This document shows positions 34,200-42,935 of a stretch of DNA of 64,000 nt, in pieces; within the stretch, counting starts at the first letter, position 1, and the number at the start of each line of letters is the position of its first letter. The stretch spans positions 523,650-587,649 of the forward strand of contig NZ_JAHTLF010000015.1 in NCBI RefSeq assembly GCF_024614185.1, in the 5' to 3' direction. The position numbers and the translations under genes are program-made. The notes beneath the pieces are model-generated. The model saw only the letters and a list, made by a program, of their open reading frames with translations. It searched no databases and was not told where the DNA came from. The stretch comes from Nocardioides carbamazepini. GTDB lineage: Bacteria; Actinomycetota; Actinomycetes; Propionibacteriales; Nocardioidaceae.

Positions 34200-37100
34200 C
34201 GGTCTTCCAGATCGCCCTCGACATCGAGGTACGCCGCCTGCAGCGCAGCCAGCACCTCGGGATCCGGCGACTCCCACAGGCCGCGGTCCTTCGCCTCGTG
34301 CAGCCGCTCGACGATGCTGCGCAGCGCCCACGGGTTCGACCTCCGCAGGAACTCCTGGTTGGTCTCGTCGAGCACGTAGGACTTCGCCAGCGACTCGTAC
34401 ATCCAGTCGTGCACGACGCCGGCGGTCGCGTCGAACCCGAACAGGTAGTCGACGGTCGCGGCCAGCTCGAAGGCGCCCTTGTAGCCGTGGCGCTGCATGG
34501 CGCCGATCCAGCGTGGGTTGACCACGCGCGCCCGGAAGACCCGGTTGGTCTCCTCCTGCAGGGTGCGGGTGCGGACCGCGTCGGGCGAGGTCGAGTCGCC
34601 GACGTAGGCCTTGGGCGAGTCGCCGGTCAGCGCGCGGATCGTGGCGACCATGCCGCCGTGGTACTGGAAGTAGTCGTCACTGTCGGCGATGTCGTGCTCG
34701 CGGGTGTCGATGTTCTTGGCGGCGACCTTGATCCGCCGGTAGTTGGCGCGCATGTCGTCGGAGGCGGGTACGCCGTCCAGGTCGCGCCCGTAGGCGAAGC
34801 CGCCCCACGCGGTGTAGACCTCGGCGAGGTCGGCGTCGTCGCGCCAGGACCCGGACTCGACCGCCTGCAGGATGCCGGCGCCGTAGGAGCCCGGCTTGGA
34901 GCCGAAGATCCGGGTGGTCGCGCGCCGCTCGTCACCGTGCTCGGCCACGTCGGCCTGCGCGTGCGCCCGTACGAAGTTCTGGTCGAGCGGCTCGTCGAGG
35001 GCGGCCACCAGCCGGACCGCGTCATCGAGCATCGTGACCACGTGCGGGAAGGCGTCCCGGAAGAAACCGGAGATCCGCACGGTGACGTCGATGCGCGGGC
35101 GGCCGAGCTCCTCCAGCGGGATGACGGTCAGCGTGTGCACCCGCTTGGACGCCTCGTCCCACTCGGGGCGGACGCCCAGCAGCGCGAGCACCTCGGCGAT
35201 GTCGTCGCCGGACGTCCGCATGGCCGAGGTGCCCCAGACCGAGAGGCCGACCGACTCGGGGTAGCTCCCCTCCTCATCGACGTAGCGCGCCACCAGCGAC
35301 TCCGCCATCGCCTGGCCGGTCTGCCAGGCGAGCCGGGACGGGACGGCGCGCGGGTCGACGGTGTAGAAGTTCCGCCCGGTCGGCAGCACGTTGACCAGCC
35401 CGCGCAACGGCGAGCCGGACGGGCCGGCGGGGACGTAGCCACCGGCCAGGGCGTGCAGCGTGTGGTCGAGCTCGTCGGTGGTCCGGGCCAGCCGCGGGAC
35501 GACCTCGGTGGCCGCGAACGCCAGCACCCGTCGTACGTCGTCGGCCGGGTGGAGCTCGTCGACACGGGCCGGGTCCCAGCCCGACTTCTCCATGGCCTCC
35601 ACGAGAGCACGAGCCTCGGCCTCGACCCGGTCGACCTCGACGGTCGGGGCGTCGGGCGCCAGTCCCAGGGCGGCTCGCAGGCCCGGTACGGCCTGCGCCC
35701 GTCCGCCCCAGACCTGCGCGGCGCGCAGGATGGCGAGGACCAGGTTGACCCGGCCCTCATCCTCCGGCGCCTGGCCGAGAACGTGCAGGCCGTCGCGGAT
35801 CTGGACGTCCTTGATCTCGCAGAGCCAACCGTCGACGTGCAGCAGGAAGTCGTCGAAGTCGTCGTCCCCGGGCTTCTCGTCGAGGCCGAGGTCACGGTGC
35901 AGCTCGGCGGCGTGCATGAGCTGCCAGATCTCGCCACGGATCGCGGCCAGCTTGGCCGGATCCATCGCGGAGATCTTGTCGTACTCCTCCAGCAGCCCCT
36001 CGAGCCGCGCGATGTCGCCATAGCTCTCGGCGCGCGCCATCGGGGGGATGAGGTGGTCGATGATCGTCGCGTGGGCGCGGCGCTTGGCCTGCGCGCCCTC
36101 GCCGGGGTCGTTGACGAGGAACGGGTAGATCAGCGGCATGCTGCCGATCGCCGCGTCGGTGGCGCAGGACGCCGACAGCGCGGCGTTCTTGCCCGGCAGC
36201 CACTCCATCGAGCCGTGCTTGCCGAGGTGGACGACGGCGTGGGCTCCGAAGCCTCCCCTTTCAACAGCACTGCCCACCCAGCGGTACGCCGCCAGGTAAT
36301 GGTGCGACGGCGCGAGGTCCGGGTCGTGGTAGATCGCGACCGGGTTCTCGCCGAAGCCGCGGGGCGGCTGGATCATCACCACGACGTTGCCGGCCTGCAG
36401 GGTGGCGAGCACGATCTCGTCGCTGTCGTTGACGAAGAGCGTGCCGGGCGACTCGCCCCAGGCCTCGACCATGTCACCGCGCAGGTCGGCCGGCAGGTCC
36501 GCGGTCCAGGCGTCGTAGTCGGCCTTGCTGACCCGCACGTGCGCATCCGTGAGCTGCGCGGTCGTCAACCACTCCTCGTCCTGGCCGCCGGCGGCGATGA
36601 GCGCATGGATCAGCGTGTCCCCGGCGACCGTGTCGTCGTCGAGGTCGAGGACGCCGAAGCCGTCGCCGACGTCGTAGCCCGCGTCGCGCAGCCGGCGCAG
36701 CATCCGCACCGCCGAGACCGGCGTGTCGAGACCGACGGCGTTGCCGATCCGGGAGTGCTTGGTCGGGTAGGCGCTCAGCATCAGCGCGATCCGCTTCTCG
36801 GCGTTGGGGATCTTCCGCAGCCGGGCGTAGTTGACCGCGAGCCCGGCGACGCGGGCCGCCCGCTCCGGGTCGGCGACGTACGACGGCAGGCCTGCGTCGT
36901 CCAGCTCCTTGAACGAGAACGGCGCCGTGCTGATCCGCCCGTCGAACTCGGGGATCGCGACCTGGTTGGCATAGTCGAGCGGCGTGACGCCGTCGTCGGA
37001 GGCCGCCCACTCGGCGCGGCTGCTGGTCAGGCACAGGCCCTGCAGGACGGGGATGTCGAGGGCGGCGATCCGCTCCACGTCCCAGGTCTCGTCGTCCCCG

Positions 37101-37840
37101 CCGGCGCTCGCGGCGGCGGGGGTCGAGCCGCCCGCGGCGAGCACGGTCACGACCAGCGCGTCGAGCTCGCCGAGCGCGGTGAACAGCTCGTCGGGCGCGG
37201 CGCGCAGCGAGCCCGCGAAGATCGGGACGCCGACCGCCTCGCCGGTGGCGTCGATCGCGTCGCAGAGCGCGTGCACGAAGGTGGTGTTCCCGCTGGCCTG
37301 GTGGGCCCGGTAGAAGAGCACTCCCACTCGAGCCCGTCGCGATACTCCCGGCTCACAAGCACCGTTCTCATCCGATGCCCGGTGCTTGTGGCCCGGGACT
37401 ACCGCAGCGGGGCGCTCGACCAGCCCCCAGGCCGGGATCACCTCCGGCGCCTCGAAGCCCTCACCGGTGAGCAGCACCGTGTCGGAGAGGAAGGCGTGCA
37501 GCTGCGCGAGGTTCCGCGGGCCCCCCTCGGCCAGGTAGCGGTGTGCCTCGGCCGCGACCCCCACCGGAACGGTCGAGGTCTCCATCAGCTCCGCGCTGGG
37601 CGTCTGCTCGCCGCCGAGCACCACGAGCGGACGCCCGGTCCCCCGCAGCGCGGCCAGCTCGGCGTCGTACTGCTGGGGGGAGCCCAGGAGCCGGATCACC
37701 ACGAGGTCGCTGGCGTCGGCGAGGCCGACGAGCGCGTCGAGCGCGGACCGGCTCGGGTTGGCCCAGCGATAGTCGGCGCCGCTCGCCCGCGCGGAGAGCA
37801 GGTCGGTGTCGGACGTGGACAGCAGTGCGATGCGCGCCAT
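34196..37840 (-). CDS. cobN: Cobaltochelatase subunit CobN
   Basis: Large subunit that binds hydrogenobyrinic acid a,c-diamide and inserts Co2+, powered by the ChlI/ChlD-type subunit at 17.0 kb. The 1214-residue protein matches CobN/BchH throughout (VGVLFYRAHQASGNT, MLSAYPTKHSRIGNAVGLDTP in part, HLGKHGSMEWLPGKN, SVWGTSAMRTSGDDIAE). ATG 37840 has GGAGG ten bases upstream; an in-frame TTG at 37849 is less likely. Residues about 149-165 (GHKHRASDENGACEPG) are an insertion encoded by a palindrome. A cobalamin riboswitch lies upstream. Confidence 0.95.
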   Translation of the reverse strand: MARIALLSTSDTDLLSARASGADYRWANPSRSALDALVGLADASDLVVIRLLGSPQQYDAELAALRGTGRPLVVLGGEQTPSAELMETSTVPVGVAAEAHRYLAEGGPRNLAQLHAFLSDTVLLTGEGFEAPEVIPAWGLVERPAAVVPGHKHRASDENGACEPGVSRRARVGVLFYRAHQASGNTTFVHALCDAIDATGEAVGVPIFAGSLRAAPDELFTALGELDALVVTVLAAGGSTPAAASAGGDDETWDVERIAALDIPVLQGLCLTSSRAEWAASDDGVTPLDYANQVAIPEFDGRISTAPFSFKELDDAGLPSYVADPERAARVAGLAVNYARLRKIPNAEKRIALMLSAYPTKHSRIGNAVGLDTPVSAVRMLRRLRDAGYDVGDGFGVLDLDDDTVAGDTLIHALIAAGGQDEEWLTTAQLTDAHVRVSKADYDAWTADLPADLRGDMVEAWGESPGTLFVNDSDEIVLATLQAGNVVVMIQPPRGFGENPVAIYHDPDLAPSHHYLAAYRWVGSAVERGGFGAHAVVHLGKHGSMEWLPGKNAALSASCATDAAIGSMPLIYPFLVNDPGEGAQAKRRAHATIIDHLIPPMARAESYGDIARLEGLLEEYDKISAMDPAKLAAIRGEIWQLMHAAELHRDLGLDEKPGDDDFDDFLLHVDGWLCEIKDVQIRDGLHVLGQAPEDEGRVNLVLAILRAAQVWGGRAQAVPGLRAALGLAPDAPTVEVDRVEAEARALVEAMEKSGWDPARVDELHPADDVRRVLAFAATEVVPRLARTTDELDHTLHALAGGYVPAGPSGSPLRGLVNVLPTGRNFYTVDPRAVPSRLAWQTGQAMAESLVARYVDEEGSYPESVGLSVWGTSAMRTSGDDIAEVLALLGVRPEWDEASKRVHTLTVIPLEELGRPRIDVTVRISGFFRDAFPHVVTMLDDAVRLVAALDEPLDQNFVRAHAQADVAEHGDERRATTRIFGSKPGSYGAGILQAVESGSWRDDADLAEVYTAWGGFAYGRDLDGVPASDDMRANYRRIKVAAKNIDTREHDIADSDDYFQYHGGMVATIRALTGDSPKAYVGDSTSPDAVRTRTLQEETNRVFRARVVNPRWIGAMQRHGYKGAFELAATVDYLFGFDATAGVVHDWMYESLAKSYVLDETNQEFLRRSNPWALRSIVERLHEAKDRGLWESPDPEVLAALQAAYLDVEGDLEDR
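37347..37396. repeat. Palindromic insertion in cobN
   Basis: CACAAGCACCG (37354-37364) and CGGTGCTTGTG (37380-37390) are exact complements around a 15-base loop, with further partial pairing of flanking CCCGG and CCGGG. It codes for a 16-17 residue stretch that interrupts the junction just before the conserved GVLFYRAH motif of CobN. Confidence 0.75.
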
Positions 37841-37888
37841 GACGCTCAAAGCCTCCTCGGGGTTCTCGCCCCGTCATCGGTAGGTGTC

Positions 37889-37986
37889 GTCCGCGGCCAG
37901 TGTCTGGCTCTCCCCGACCATCGAGATGGCGGGGATCACAGTGGCGGAACCGCCCCGGTCTCACACCGGGTTCCTGCACCGCGGAC
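37889..37986 (-). promoter_or_regulatory. Cobalamin riboswitch upstream of cobN
   Basis: On the minus strand GTCCGCGG (from 37986) pairs with CCGCGGAC (ending 37889), enclosing GGAACCCGGTGTGAGACC and TTCCGCCACTGTGA, then GAGCCAGACACTGGCC. These are the diagnostic adenosylcobalamin-aptamer elements. The cobN start is about 50 bases further on. Confidence 0.93.
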
Positions 37987-38014
37987 CTGTGGACGCTCAG
38001 CCTACGGTGGTGTC

Positions 38015-38557
38015 GTGACTTCCCCGCAGGCGCCCGGCATCCAGGTGGCCGTGCACGGCCACCCGAACCTCGACACGCTCCTGCTGTGGCACCCCGCGGT
38101 CCGCACGGACGCCGACGCCGTCAGCGCGCTGGCGAGCCGGATCGCGACCCGCGGCGGGGTCCGGGTCGTCGTACCGACGTGGGAGGACGGACGCGACCTG
38201 CTCCGCTCGGTCCGCTACGCCCGGGGCTCGTCGGTGCACCCGCCGGACGCCCTCTCCGTCGTCGGGTACGGCGCCGCGGGGATCGCCGCGCTCAGCCTGG
38301 CCCGGCACCAGCGGCGCCTCGGCATCGGCCTGCGCCGCGTCACCTGCGTCGACGGCGCCCCCGACCTGCTGGACCCGATCAGCGGACAGCCGCTCGAGCC
38401 GCCGGCGCCGAGCCCGGCGGGCACCGAGGTCGACATCGTCGAGACCGGCGATCCCGGCTGGGCCCGCGCAACCGTCGATGCCTGGCAGTCCGCCGGCTGG
38501 GCGGCCTCCCTCGTCCCGGCCGATCAGTTCACCTGGCGGGTGAGCCCCTCCCAGTAG
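38015..38557 (+). CDS. Hypothetical protein with alpha/beta-hydrolase-like core
   Basis: A 180-residue protein, no family named with certainty. It has VAVHGHPNLDTLLLWHPAV, RVVVPTWEDGRDLLRSVRYA and SVVGYGAAGIAALSLARH, where GYGAAG resembles a degenerate nucleophile elbow with alanine instead of serine, so catalysis by the usual triad is doubtful. GTG 38015 starts just outside the divergent cobN riboswitch. Its 3' end overlaps the converging acyl-CoA ligase by 34 bases. Confidence 0.6.
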   Translation: MTSPQAPGIQVAVHGHPNLDTLLLWHPAVRTDADAVSALASRIATRGGVRVVVPTWEDGRDLLRSVRYARGSSVHPPDALSVVGYGAAGIAALSLARHQRRLGIGLRRVTCVDGAPDLLDPISGQPLEPPAPSPAGTEVDIVETGDPGWARATVDAWQSAGWAASLVPADQFTWRVSPSQ

Positions 38558-40077
38558 GGCGCGCGCAGCTTGAACTTCTGCAGCTTGCCGGTCGCCGTCC
38601 GGGCCAGCTCGTCGCGGAACTCGACCGAGGTCGGCGCCTTGTAGCCGGCCAGCCGGTCCTTGCACCAGCGGATCAGCTCGGCCTCCATCTCGGGCCCGGC
38701 GCTCGCGTCGGCGGAGAGCACGACGAGCGCCTTGATGGTCTCGCCCCACTTCTCGCTCGGCACGCCGATCACCGCGACCTCGGCCACGGCCGGGTGGGAG
38801 AACAGGGTGTCCTCGACCTCGATCGAGGTGACGTTCTCACCACCGGTGATGATGACGTCCTTCTTGCGGTCGGCGATGGTGAGGTAGCCGTCGTCGCCCA
38901 GGTAGCCACCGTCGCCGGTGTGGAACCAGCCGTCGGCCAGCGCCGCGGCGGACTCCTCGGGCTGCTCCCAGTAGCCCTCGAGGATCACGTTCGAGCGGGC
39001 GAGCACCTCGCCGGCGCCCTCCTCCGACTCGTCGATCGCCAGTCGGACGCCGATCGCCGGGGCGCCCGCCCTCGTCAGCCGGGTGGCCCGCTCCTCGGCG
39101 GACAGGTCGTCCCACTCGGCGCGGGTGCGGTTGATCGTCAGCAGCGGTGAGGTCTCGGTGAGGCCGTAGATCTGGATGAACTCCCACCCCAGCTCCTCCT
39201 GCACGCGGATCACGGTCTTCGTCGGCGGCGGGGCACCGGCCATGATGATCCGTACCCGGTCGCGTCCGGGGATCTCGCCCTCCCAGGTCTGCGCCGCCTC
39301 CAGCACGGCCGCCGCGACGGCCGGCGCCGCGCACATCACGGTCACCCCGTGGTCGCGGACCCGGCGCAGGATCTCGGCACCGTCGACCTTGCGCAGGATG
39401 ATGTGCCGCGCCCCGATGCCTGTCATCGCGAACGGCATCCCCCAGCCGTTGGCGTGGAACTGAGGGAGGGTGTGCAGGTAGACGTCCCGGTCGCTGATCC
39501 CCGCGTGCAGGCCGAAGGTCAGCGCGTTGACCCAGATGTTGCGGTGGGTGATCTGCACCCCCTTGGGCCGCGCGGTCGTGCCCGAGGTGTAGTTGATGGT
39601 CGCGGTCGCGCTCTCGTCGTAGTCCCACGCCTTGGGCTCCACGCCCGGCGCTGCATAGAGCGCGTCGTCCTCGCCGAGGACGTACTTCTGCTCGCAGGTG
39701 ACGCCCGCCAGCGATTCCTCCAGCTCGGGGTCGACATAGAGCACCCGGGCCCCGGAGTGCTCCACGATGTACTGCACCTCGTCGGGGCTGAGCCGGAAGT
39801 TCACCGGCACCAGCACCCGTCCCCAGCCGCTGACCCCGAAGAAGGACGTCAGCAGGCGACTGCTGTTGTGGCTGACGACGGCGACCCGGTCGCCGACGCC
39901 GATCCCCAGCTCGTCGAGCTTCGCCGCCTGGCGGCGGGCCAGCGCGCCGATCTGCGCGTAGGTGAGCTCGCCCTGGCTAGCCGCGGGCTGGGTCGGCTCG
40001 TCGACGACACCCACCCGCTCGCCGTACACCTGGACGGCCCGGTCGAGGAAGTCGTTGACGCTGAACGGGACGAACAC
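38524..40077 (-). CDS. AMP-dependent acyl-CoA synthetase/ligase
   Basis: A 517-residue ANL-superfamily enzyme that activates a carboxylic acid as acyl-AMP and then acyl-CoA. Motifs: P-loop-like YTSGTTARPKG, IYGLTETSPL, GWFHTGDGGYLGDDGYL and the C-terminal lysine in TATGKLQKFKLR. The DRKKDVIITGGENV segment is typical of medium/long-chain or aryl acid ligases; the acid is not predictable. GTG 40077 has GGAGG upstream; the longer open frame to 40245 is not conserved-looking. Confidence 0.9.
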   Translation of the reverse strand: MFVPFSVNDFLDRAVQVYGERVGVVDEPTQPAASQGELTYAQIGALARRQAAKLDELGIGVGDRVAVVSHNSSRLLTSFFGVSGWGRVLVPVNFRLSPDEVQYIVEHSGARVLYVDPELEESLAGVTCEQKYVLGEDDALYAAPGVEPKAWDYDESATATINYTSGTTARPKGVQITHRNIWVNALTFGLHAGISDRDVYLHTLPQFHANGWGMPFAMTGIGARHIILRKVDGAEILRRVRDHGVTVMCAAPAVAAAVLEAAQTWEGEIPGRDRVRIIMAGAPPPTKTVIRVQEELGWEFIQIYGLTETSPLLTINRTRAEWDDLSAEERATRLTRAGAPAIGVRLAIDESEEGAGEVLARSNVILEGYWEQPEESAAALADGWFHTGDGGYLGDDGYLTIADRKKDVIITGGENVTSIEVEDTLFSHPAVAEVAVIGVPSEKWGETIKALVVLSADASAGPEMEAELIRWCKDRLAGYKAPTSVEFRDELARTATGKLQKFKLRAPYWEGLTRQVN

Positions 40078-40229
40078 GCGGGGCCTCCCAGGGCAGACGG
40101 ATGTGACAGCCACCACCCTAGGCCCGCCGCCCCACCTCGCGCCCCCTCGAAAGGATGCATCCGCGTACCCGGCAGCGAGGACAGCCCGGCGAGCTCGATA
40201 TCCGACACGCTCGGCCCATCGAAGACGAG

Positions 40230-40255
40230 ATGAGAGCACTCTCATGAGAGTCTCA
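40230..40255. promoter_or_regulatory. Nested palindromic operator upstream of the Asp-rich protein/two-component operon
   Basis: ATGAGAGCACTCTCAT (40230-40245) is followed directly by TGAGAGTCTCA (40245-40255), giving repeated TGAGAG/CTCTCA half-sites 45 bases before the ATG of the first gene. The first 16 bases match 14 of 16 positions of the motif at 44317-44332 (read on the minus strand). Confidence 0.65.
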
Positions 40256-40289
40256 CCGGCGGCCCATCATCGGGCAGGATGGTGGCGTC

Positions 40290-40691
40290 ATGAGCCGTGT
40301 GGGAAAGGTGCTGCTTCCGGTCGCGGCACTGCTGGTGCTGGCCGGGTTCGTCGTCGCCGCGATGGTGCGCGCGGGGGCCGGCGAGCCCACCCCACGCACG
40401 CCGCTCGACCTCGGCTCCGTCCAGCCCACCGAGACCCCCGTCCCGGGCTCGTCCCCCACCTCACCCGCGAGCGAGCCCACCCCGCCGCGCACGGCGGTGA
40501 TCACGCCGCAGCCCAAGATCGACGATGACGACGACGATGACGGTGACGACAACCGGGGCCGGGGCGACGACCGGGGTGGGCGCGACGACCGGGGTGGGCG
40601 CGACGACCGCGACGACGGGCCCGACCCGCAGGACGACCAACCCGACGACGCGCCCGACGACGAGCCCGACGACGAGCCCGATGACGACTGA
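40290..40691 (+). CDS. Small secreted or anchored Asp-rich protein
   Basis: A 133-residue protein with an N-terminal hydrophobic segment (about 7-27, LLPVAALLVLAGFVVAAMV) acting as signal or anchor, a Pro/Thr/Ser-rich stretch (32-75), and a strongly acidic C-terminal half with a run of seven Asp and DDRGGR repeats ending DDEPDDEPDDD. No known domain. Such Asp-rich tails can bind Ca2+ or other cations, which is inference. It overlaps the histidine kinase gene by 11 bases and is presumably its accessory or sensed partner. Confidence 0.7.
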   Translation: MSRVGKVLLPVAALLVLAGFVVAAMVRAGAGEPTPRTPLDLGSVQPTETPVPGSSPTSPASEPTPPRTAVITPQPKIDDDDDDDGDDNRGRGDDRGGRDDRGGRDDRDDGPDPQDDQPDDAPDDEPDDEPDDD

Positions 40692-42141
40692 GCGGCGCCC
40701 GGACCGGGCCGGTCTGTCGGTCCGGACCCGGATCACCGCGGCCGTCGCGCTCCTCGTCACCGTCGCCCTCGCCGGTGCCGGGCTGATCGTCTACTGGGTC
40801 GAGAGCCGCGCGGTCACCGACGCCGTCCAGCGCGAGGTCGAGCAGGAGCTCGACGAGTTCGTCGCGCTCCAGAAGACCGGCGACTTCACCTCGGTCCAGG
40901 ACCTGCTGGAGGGATTCCTCAAGCGCAACGTGCCCGACGACGACGAGCTCCTCGTCGGCTGGATCGGCGACGGCAGGATCGTGCAGTTCCCCGAGGACGC
41001 CCTCGTCGACGACCCGCGCTTCCTCGACGCCGTGGCGCCCTTGGTGATCGACGGCGGGACGACCCACCTGCAGACCGACCGCGGCGACGTACGCATCACC
41101 GCACAACCGGTGACCCAGGGCAGCCAACGCGGCGCCCTGCTCGTCGCCACCTTCCTCGCCGAGGACCGCGGCGAGCTGCTCCAGACGATGCGCACCTACG
41201 CCCTCGTCGCCGCCCTGTCCGCCGTGCTCGTCACCGGCACCGCGGCCTGGGTGTCCGGACGGCTGCTCCGTCCGCTGCGGTCGCTGCGCGTGGCCGCCGA
41301 GGCGACGAGTGCCACCGACCTGTCCCGACGGCTGCCCGAGCGCGGCAACGACGACATCACGGCACTCACCCGCACCGTCAACGGCATGCTCGACCGGCTG
41401 GAGCACGCGTTCGCCGGGCAGCGTCAGTTCCTCGACGACGCCGGCCACGAGCTGCGGACCCCGCTCACCGTACTCCGCGGCCATCTCGAGCTCCTCGACG
41501 TCGGCAGCCCGCAGGAGGTCGCCGAGACGCGGACACTGCTGCTCGACGAGGTCGACCGGATGGCGCGGCTGGTCGGCGACCTGATCGTGCTGGCCAAGAG
41601 CGACCGGCCCGACTTCCTCTCCCCCGGGCCCACCGACCCGTCCGCCCTGCTTGCCGCGGTGCTCAGCAAGGCCAGCGCCCTCGGCCGGCGGGACTGGGTG
41701 CTGGAGGCGTCCCCCGGCCTGCCGACGGAGGTCGTGCTCGACGGGCAGCGGATCACCCAGGCACTGCTCGCCCTGGCTGACAACGCGGTCAAGCACACCG
41801 CGCCGGGTGGTCGGATCGCGATCGGCGCGGCCGTTGTCGGCGCCACGCTGCGCTGCTGGGTCCACGACGACGGGGCCGGGGTCGCCCCGGAGGACCGTGA
41901 GCGGATCTTCGGCCGGTTCGGCCGGGCGGCCGTCCCCGCGGGCGACGAGGGGTTCGGACTCGGGTTGTCGATCGTCGGCGCCATCGCGCAGGCACACGGC
42001 GGGACGGCGTACGTCGACCCGCACCGGGCCGGTCCCGGAGCGCGGTTCGTCCTCGACGTACCCGCCGTCCTGCCGGTCGTCCCGCCCCCGGTCACGCCCG
42101 CCGTCGTCGAGCCGAAGGGAGCGTCATGGCCCACATCCTGA
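40681..42141 (+). CDS. Sensor histidine kinase
   Basis: A 486-residue two-component sensor. Order: TM1 (about 15-37), extracytoplasmic sensor (38-172, acidic, no named domain), TM2 (about 175-197), HAMP linker, HisKA with DAGHELRTPL (phospho-acceptor H256), and HATPase_c with N-box LADNAVKHTAP and G-boxes DDGAGVAP and GFGLGLSI. ATG 40681 overlaps the upstream Asp-rich gene, and the stop overlaps the response regulator by 16 bases. The stimulus is unknown. Confidence 0.94.
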   Translation: MTTERRPDRAGLSVRTRITAAVALLVTVALAGAGLIVYWVESRAVTDAVQREVEQELDEFVALQKTGDFTSVQDLLEGFLKRNVPDDDELLVGWIGDGRIVQFPEDALVDDPRFLDAVAPLVIDGGTTHLQTDRGDVRITAQPVTQGSQRGALLVATFLAEDRGELLQTMRTYALVAALSAVLVTGTAAWVSGRLLRPLRSLRVAAEATSATDLSRRLPERGNDDITALTRTVNGMLDRLEHAFAGQRQFLDDAGHELRTPLTVLRGHLELLDVGSPQEVAETRTLLLDEVDRMARLVGDLIVLAKSDRPDFLSPGPTDPSALLAAVLSKASALGRRDWVLEASPGLPTEVVLDGQRITQALLALADNAVKHTAPGGRIAIGAAVVGATLRCWVHDDGAGVAPEDRERIFGRFGRAAVPAGDEGFGLGLSIVGAIAQAHGGTAYVDPHRAGPGARFVLDVPAVLPVVPPPVTPAVVEPKGASWPTS

Positions 42142-42803
42142 TCGTCGAGGACGAGGAGCGGATCGCGTCCTTCGTCGCCAAGGGCCTGCGCGCCGAGGGA
42201 CACCGCACCACGGTGGCCGCCGACGGGCCGGCCGGCCTCGACCACGCCCTCGCGGGCGACGTCGACCTGGTCGTGCTCGACATCGGCCTGCCCGGCATGG
42301 ACGGCTTCGAGCTGCTCGACCAGCTGCGCTCGCAGGGCTCCCGGATCCCCGTCATCGTGCTCACCGCCCGCGACTCGGTGACCGACACCGTGACCGCGCT
42401 CGAAGGCGGCGCGGACGACTACATGCCCAAGCCGTTCCGGTTCGCCGAGCTCAACGCCCGGGTGCGGCTGCGCCTACGCCAAGCCACGCCGTCCACCACC
42501 ACGACCAACGGCACCGGCGACCAGCTCTCCGCCGGCGGGATCGAGCTGGACCTGCGCACCCGCCGCGCGACCGTGTCGGGCACCGAGGTGGAGCTGTCCG
42601 CCCGCGAGTTCGCCCTCGCCGAGATCTTCCTGCGCAACGCCGGCCAGGTGCTGTCCCGCGAGCAGCTGCTCGACCACGTCTGGGGTCTGGACTTCGACCC
42701 CGGCTCCAACGTGGTCGACGTCTACGTCGGCTACCTGCGCCGCAAGCTCGGCTCCCGCTCCATCACCACCGTGCGCGGGATGGGCTACCGCTTCGACCGT
42801 TGA
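42126..42803 (+). CDS. OmpR/PhoB-family response regulator
   Basis: A 225-residue regulator: receiver domain with acidic pocket E8/D9, phospho-acceptor D52 (VVLDIGLPG), T in VLTARD and K in MPKPF; then a winged-helix DNA-binding domain (VELSAREFALAEIFLRNAG, VYVGYLRRKLG, TTVRGMGYRFDR). It is the cognate partner of the overlapping kinase. Its likely sites are the shared motifs at 40230 and 44317. The stop codon TGA lies inside the first unit of the 22-base tandem repeat. Confidence 0.94.
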   Translation: MAHILIVEDEERIASFVAKGLRAEGHRTTVAADGPAGLDHALAGDVDLVVLDIGLPGMDGFELLDQLRSQGSRIPVIVLTARDSVTDTVTALEGGADDYMPKPFRFAELNARVRLRLRQATPSTTTTNGTGDQLSAGGIELDLRTRRATVSGTEVELSAREFALAEIFLRNAGQVLSREQLLDHVWGLDFDPGSNVVDVYVGYLRRKLGSRSITTVRGMGYRFDR

Positions 42804-42935
42804 CTCGTCGGTTCTGACCCCTTGACTCGTCAGTTCTGACCCCTTGACTCGTCAGTTCTGACCCGTTGACTCGTCAGTTCTGCACGAGCGTGGACCAGAA
42901 GTGACCACTCAACGGGTCAGAAGCGACGACTCAAC
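42800..42935. repeat. 22-bp tandem repeat array with inverted units
   Basis: Four units of TTGACTCGTCAGTTCTGACC type start at 42800, 42822, 42844 and 42866. After a short spacer two units in inverse orientation follow (GACCACTCAAC at 42903, GACGACTCAA at 42925), also 22 bases apart. The array fills the whole gap between the convergent response regulator and kinase genes and provides both of their TGA stop codons in the same register. It can fold into hairpins and may end transcription from both sides. Confidence 0.9.

Noticed and set aside
34298..38014. Long plus-strand open frame opposite cobN.
   Set aside because: Only its last 180 codons (from 38015) look like a real protein; the rest mirrors CobN codons.
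42800..42935. CRISPR-like array.
   Set aside because: Units are directly adjacent at 22 bases with no variable spacers, and part of the array is inverted; no cas genes nearby.
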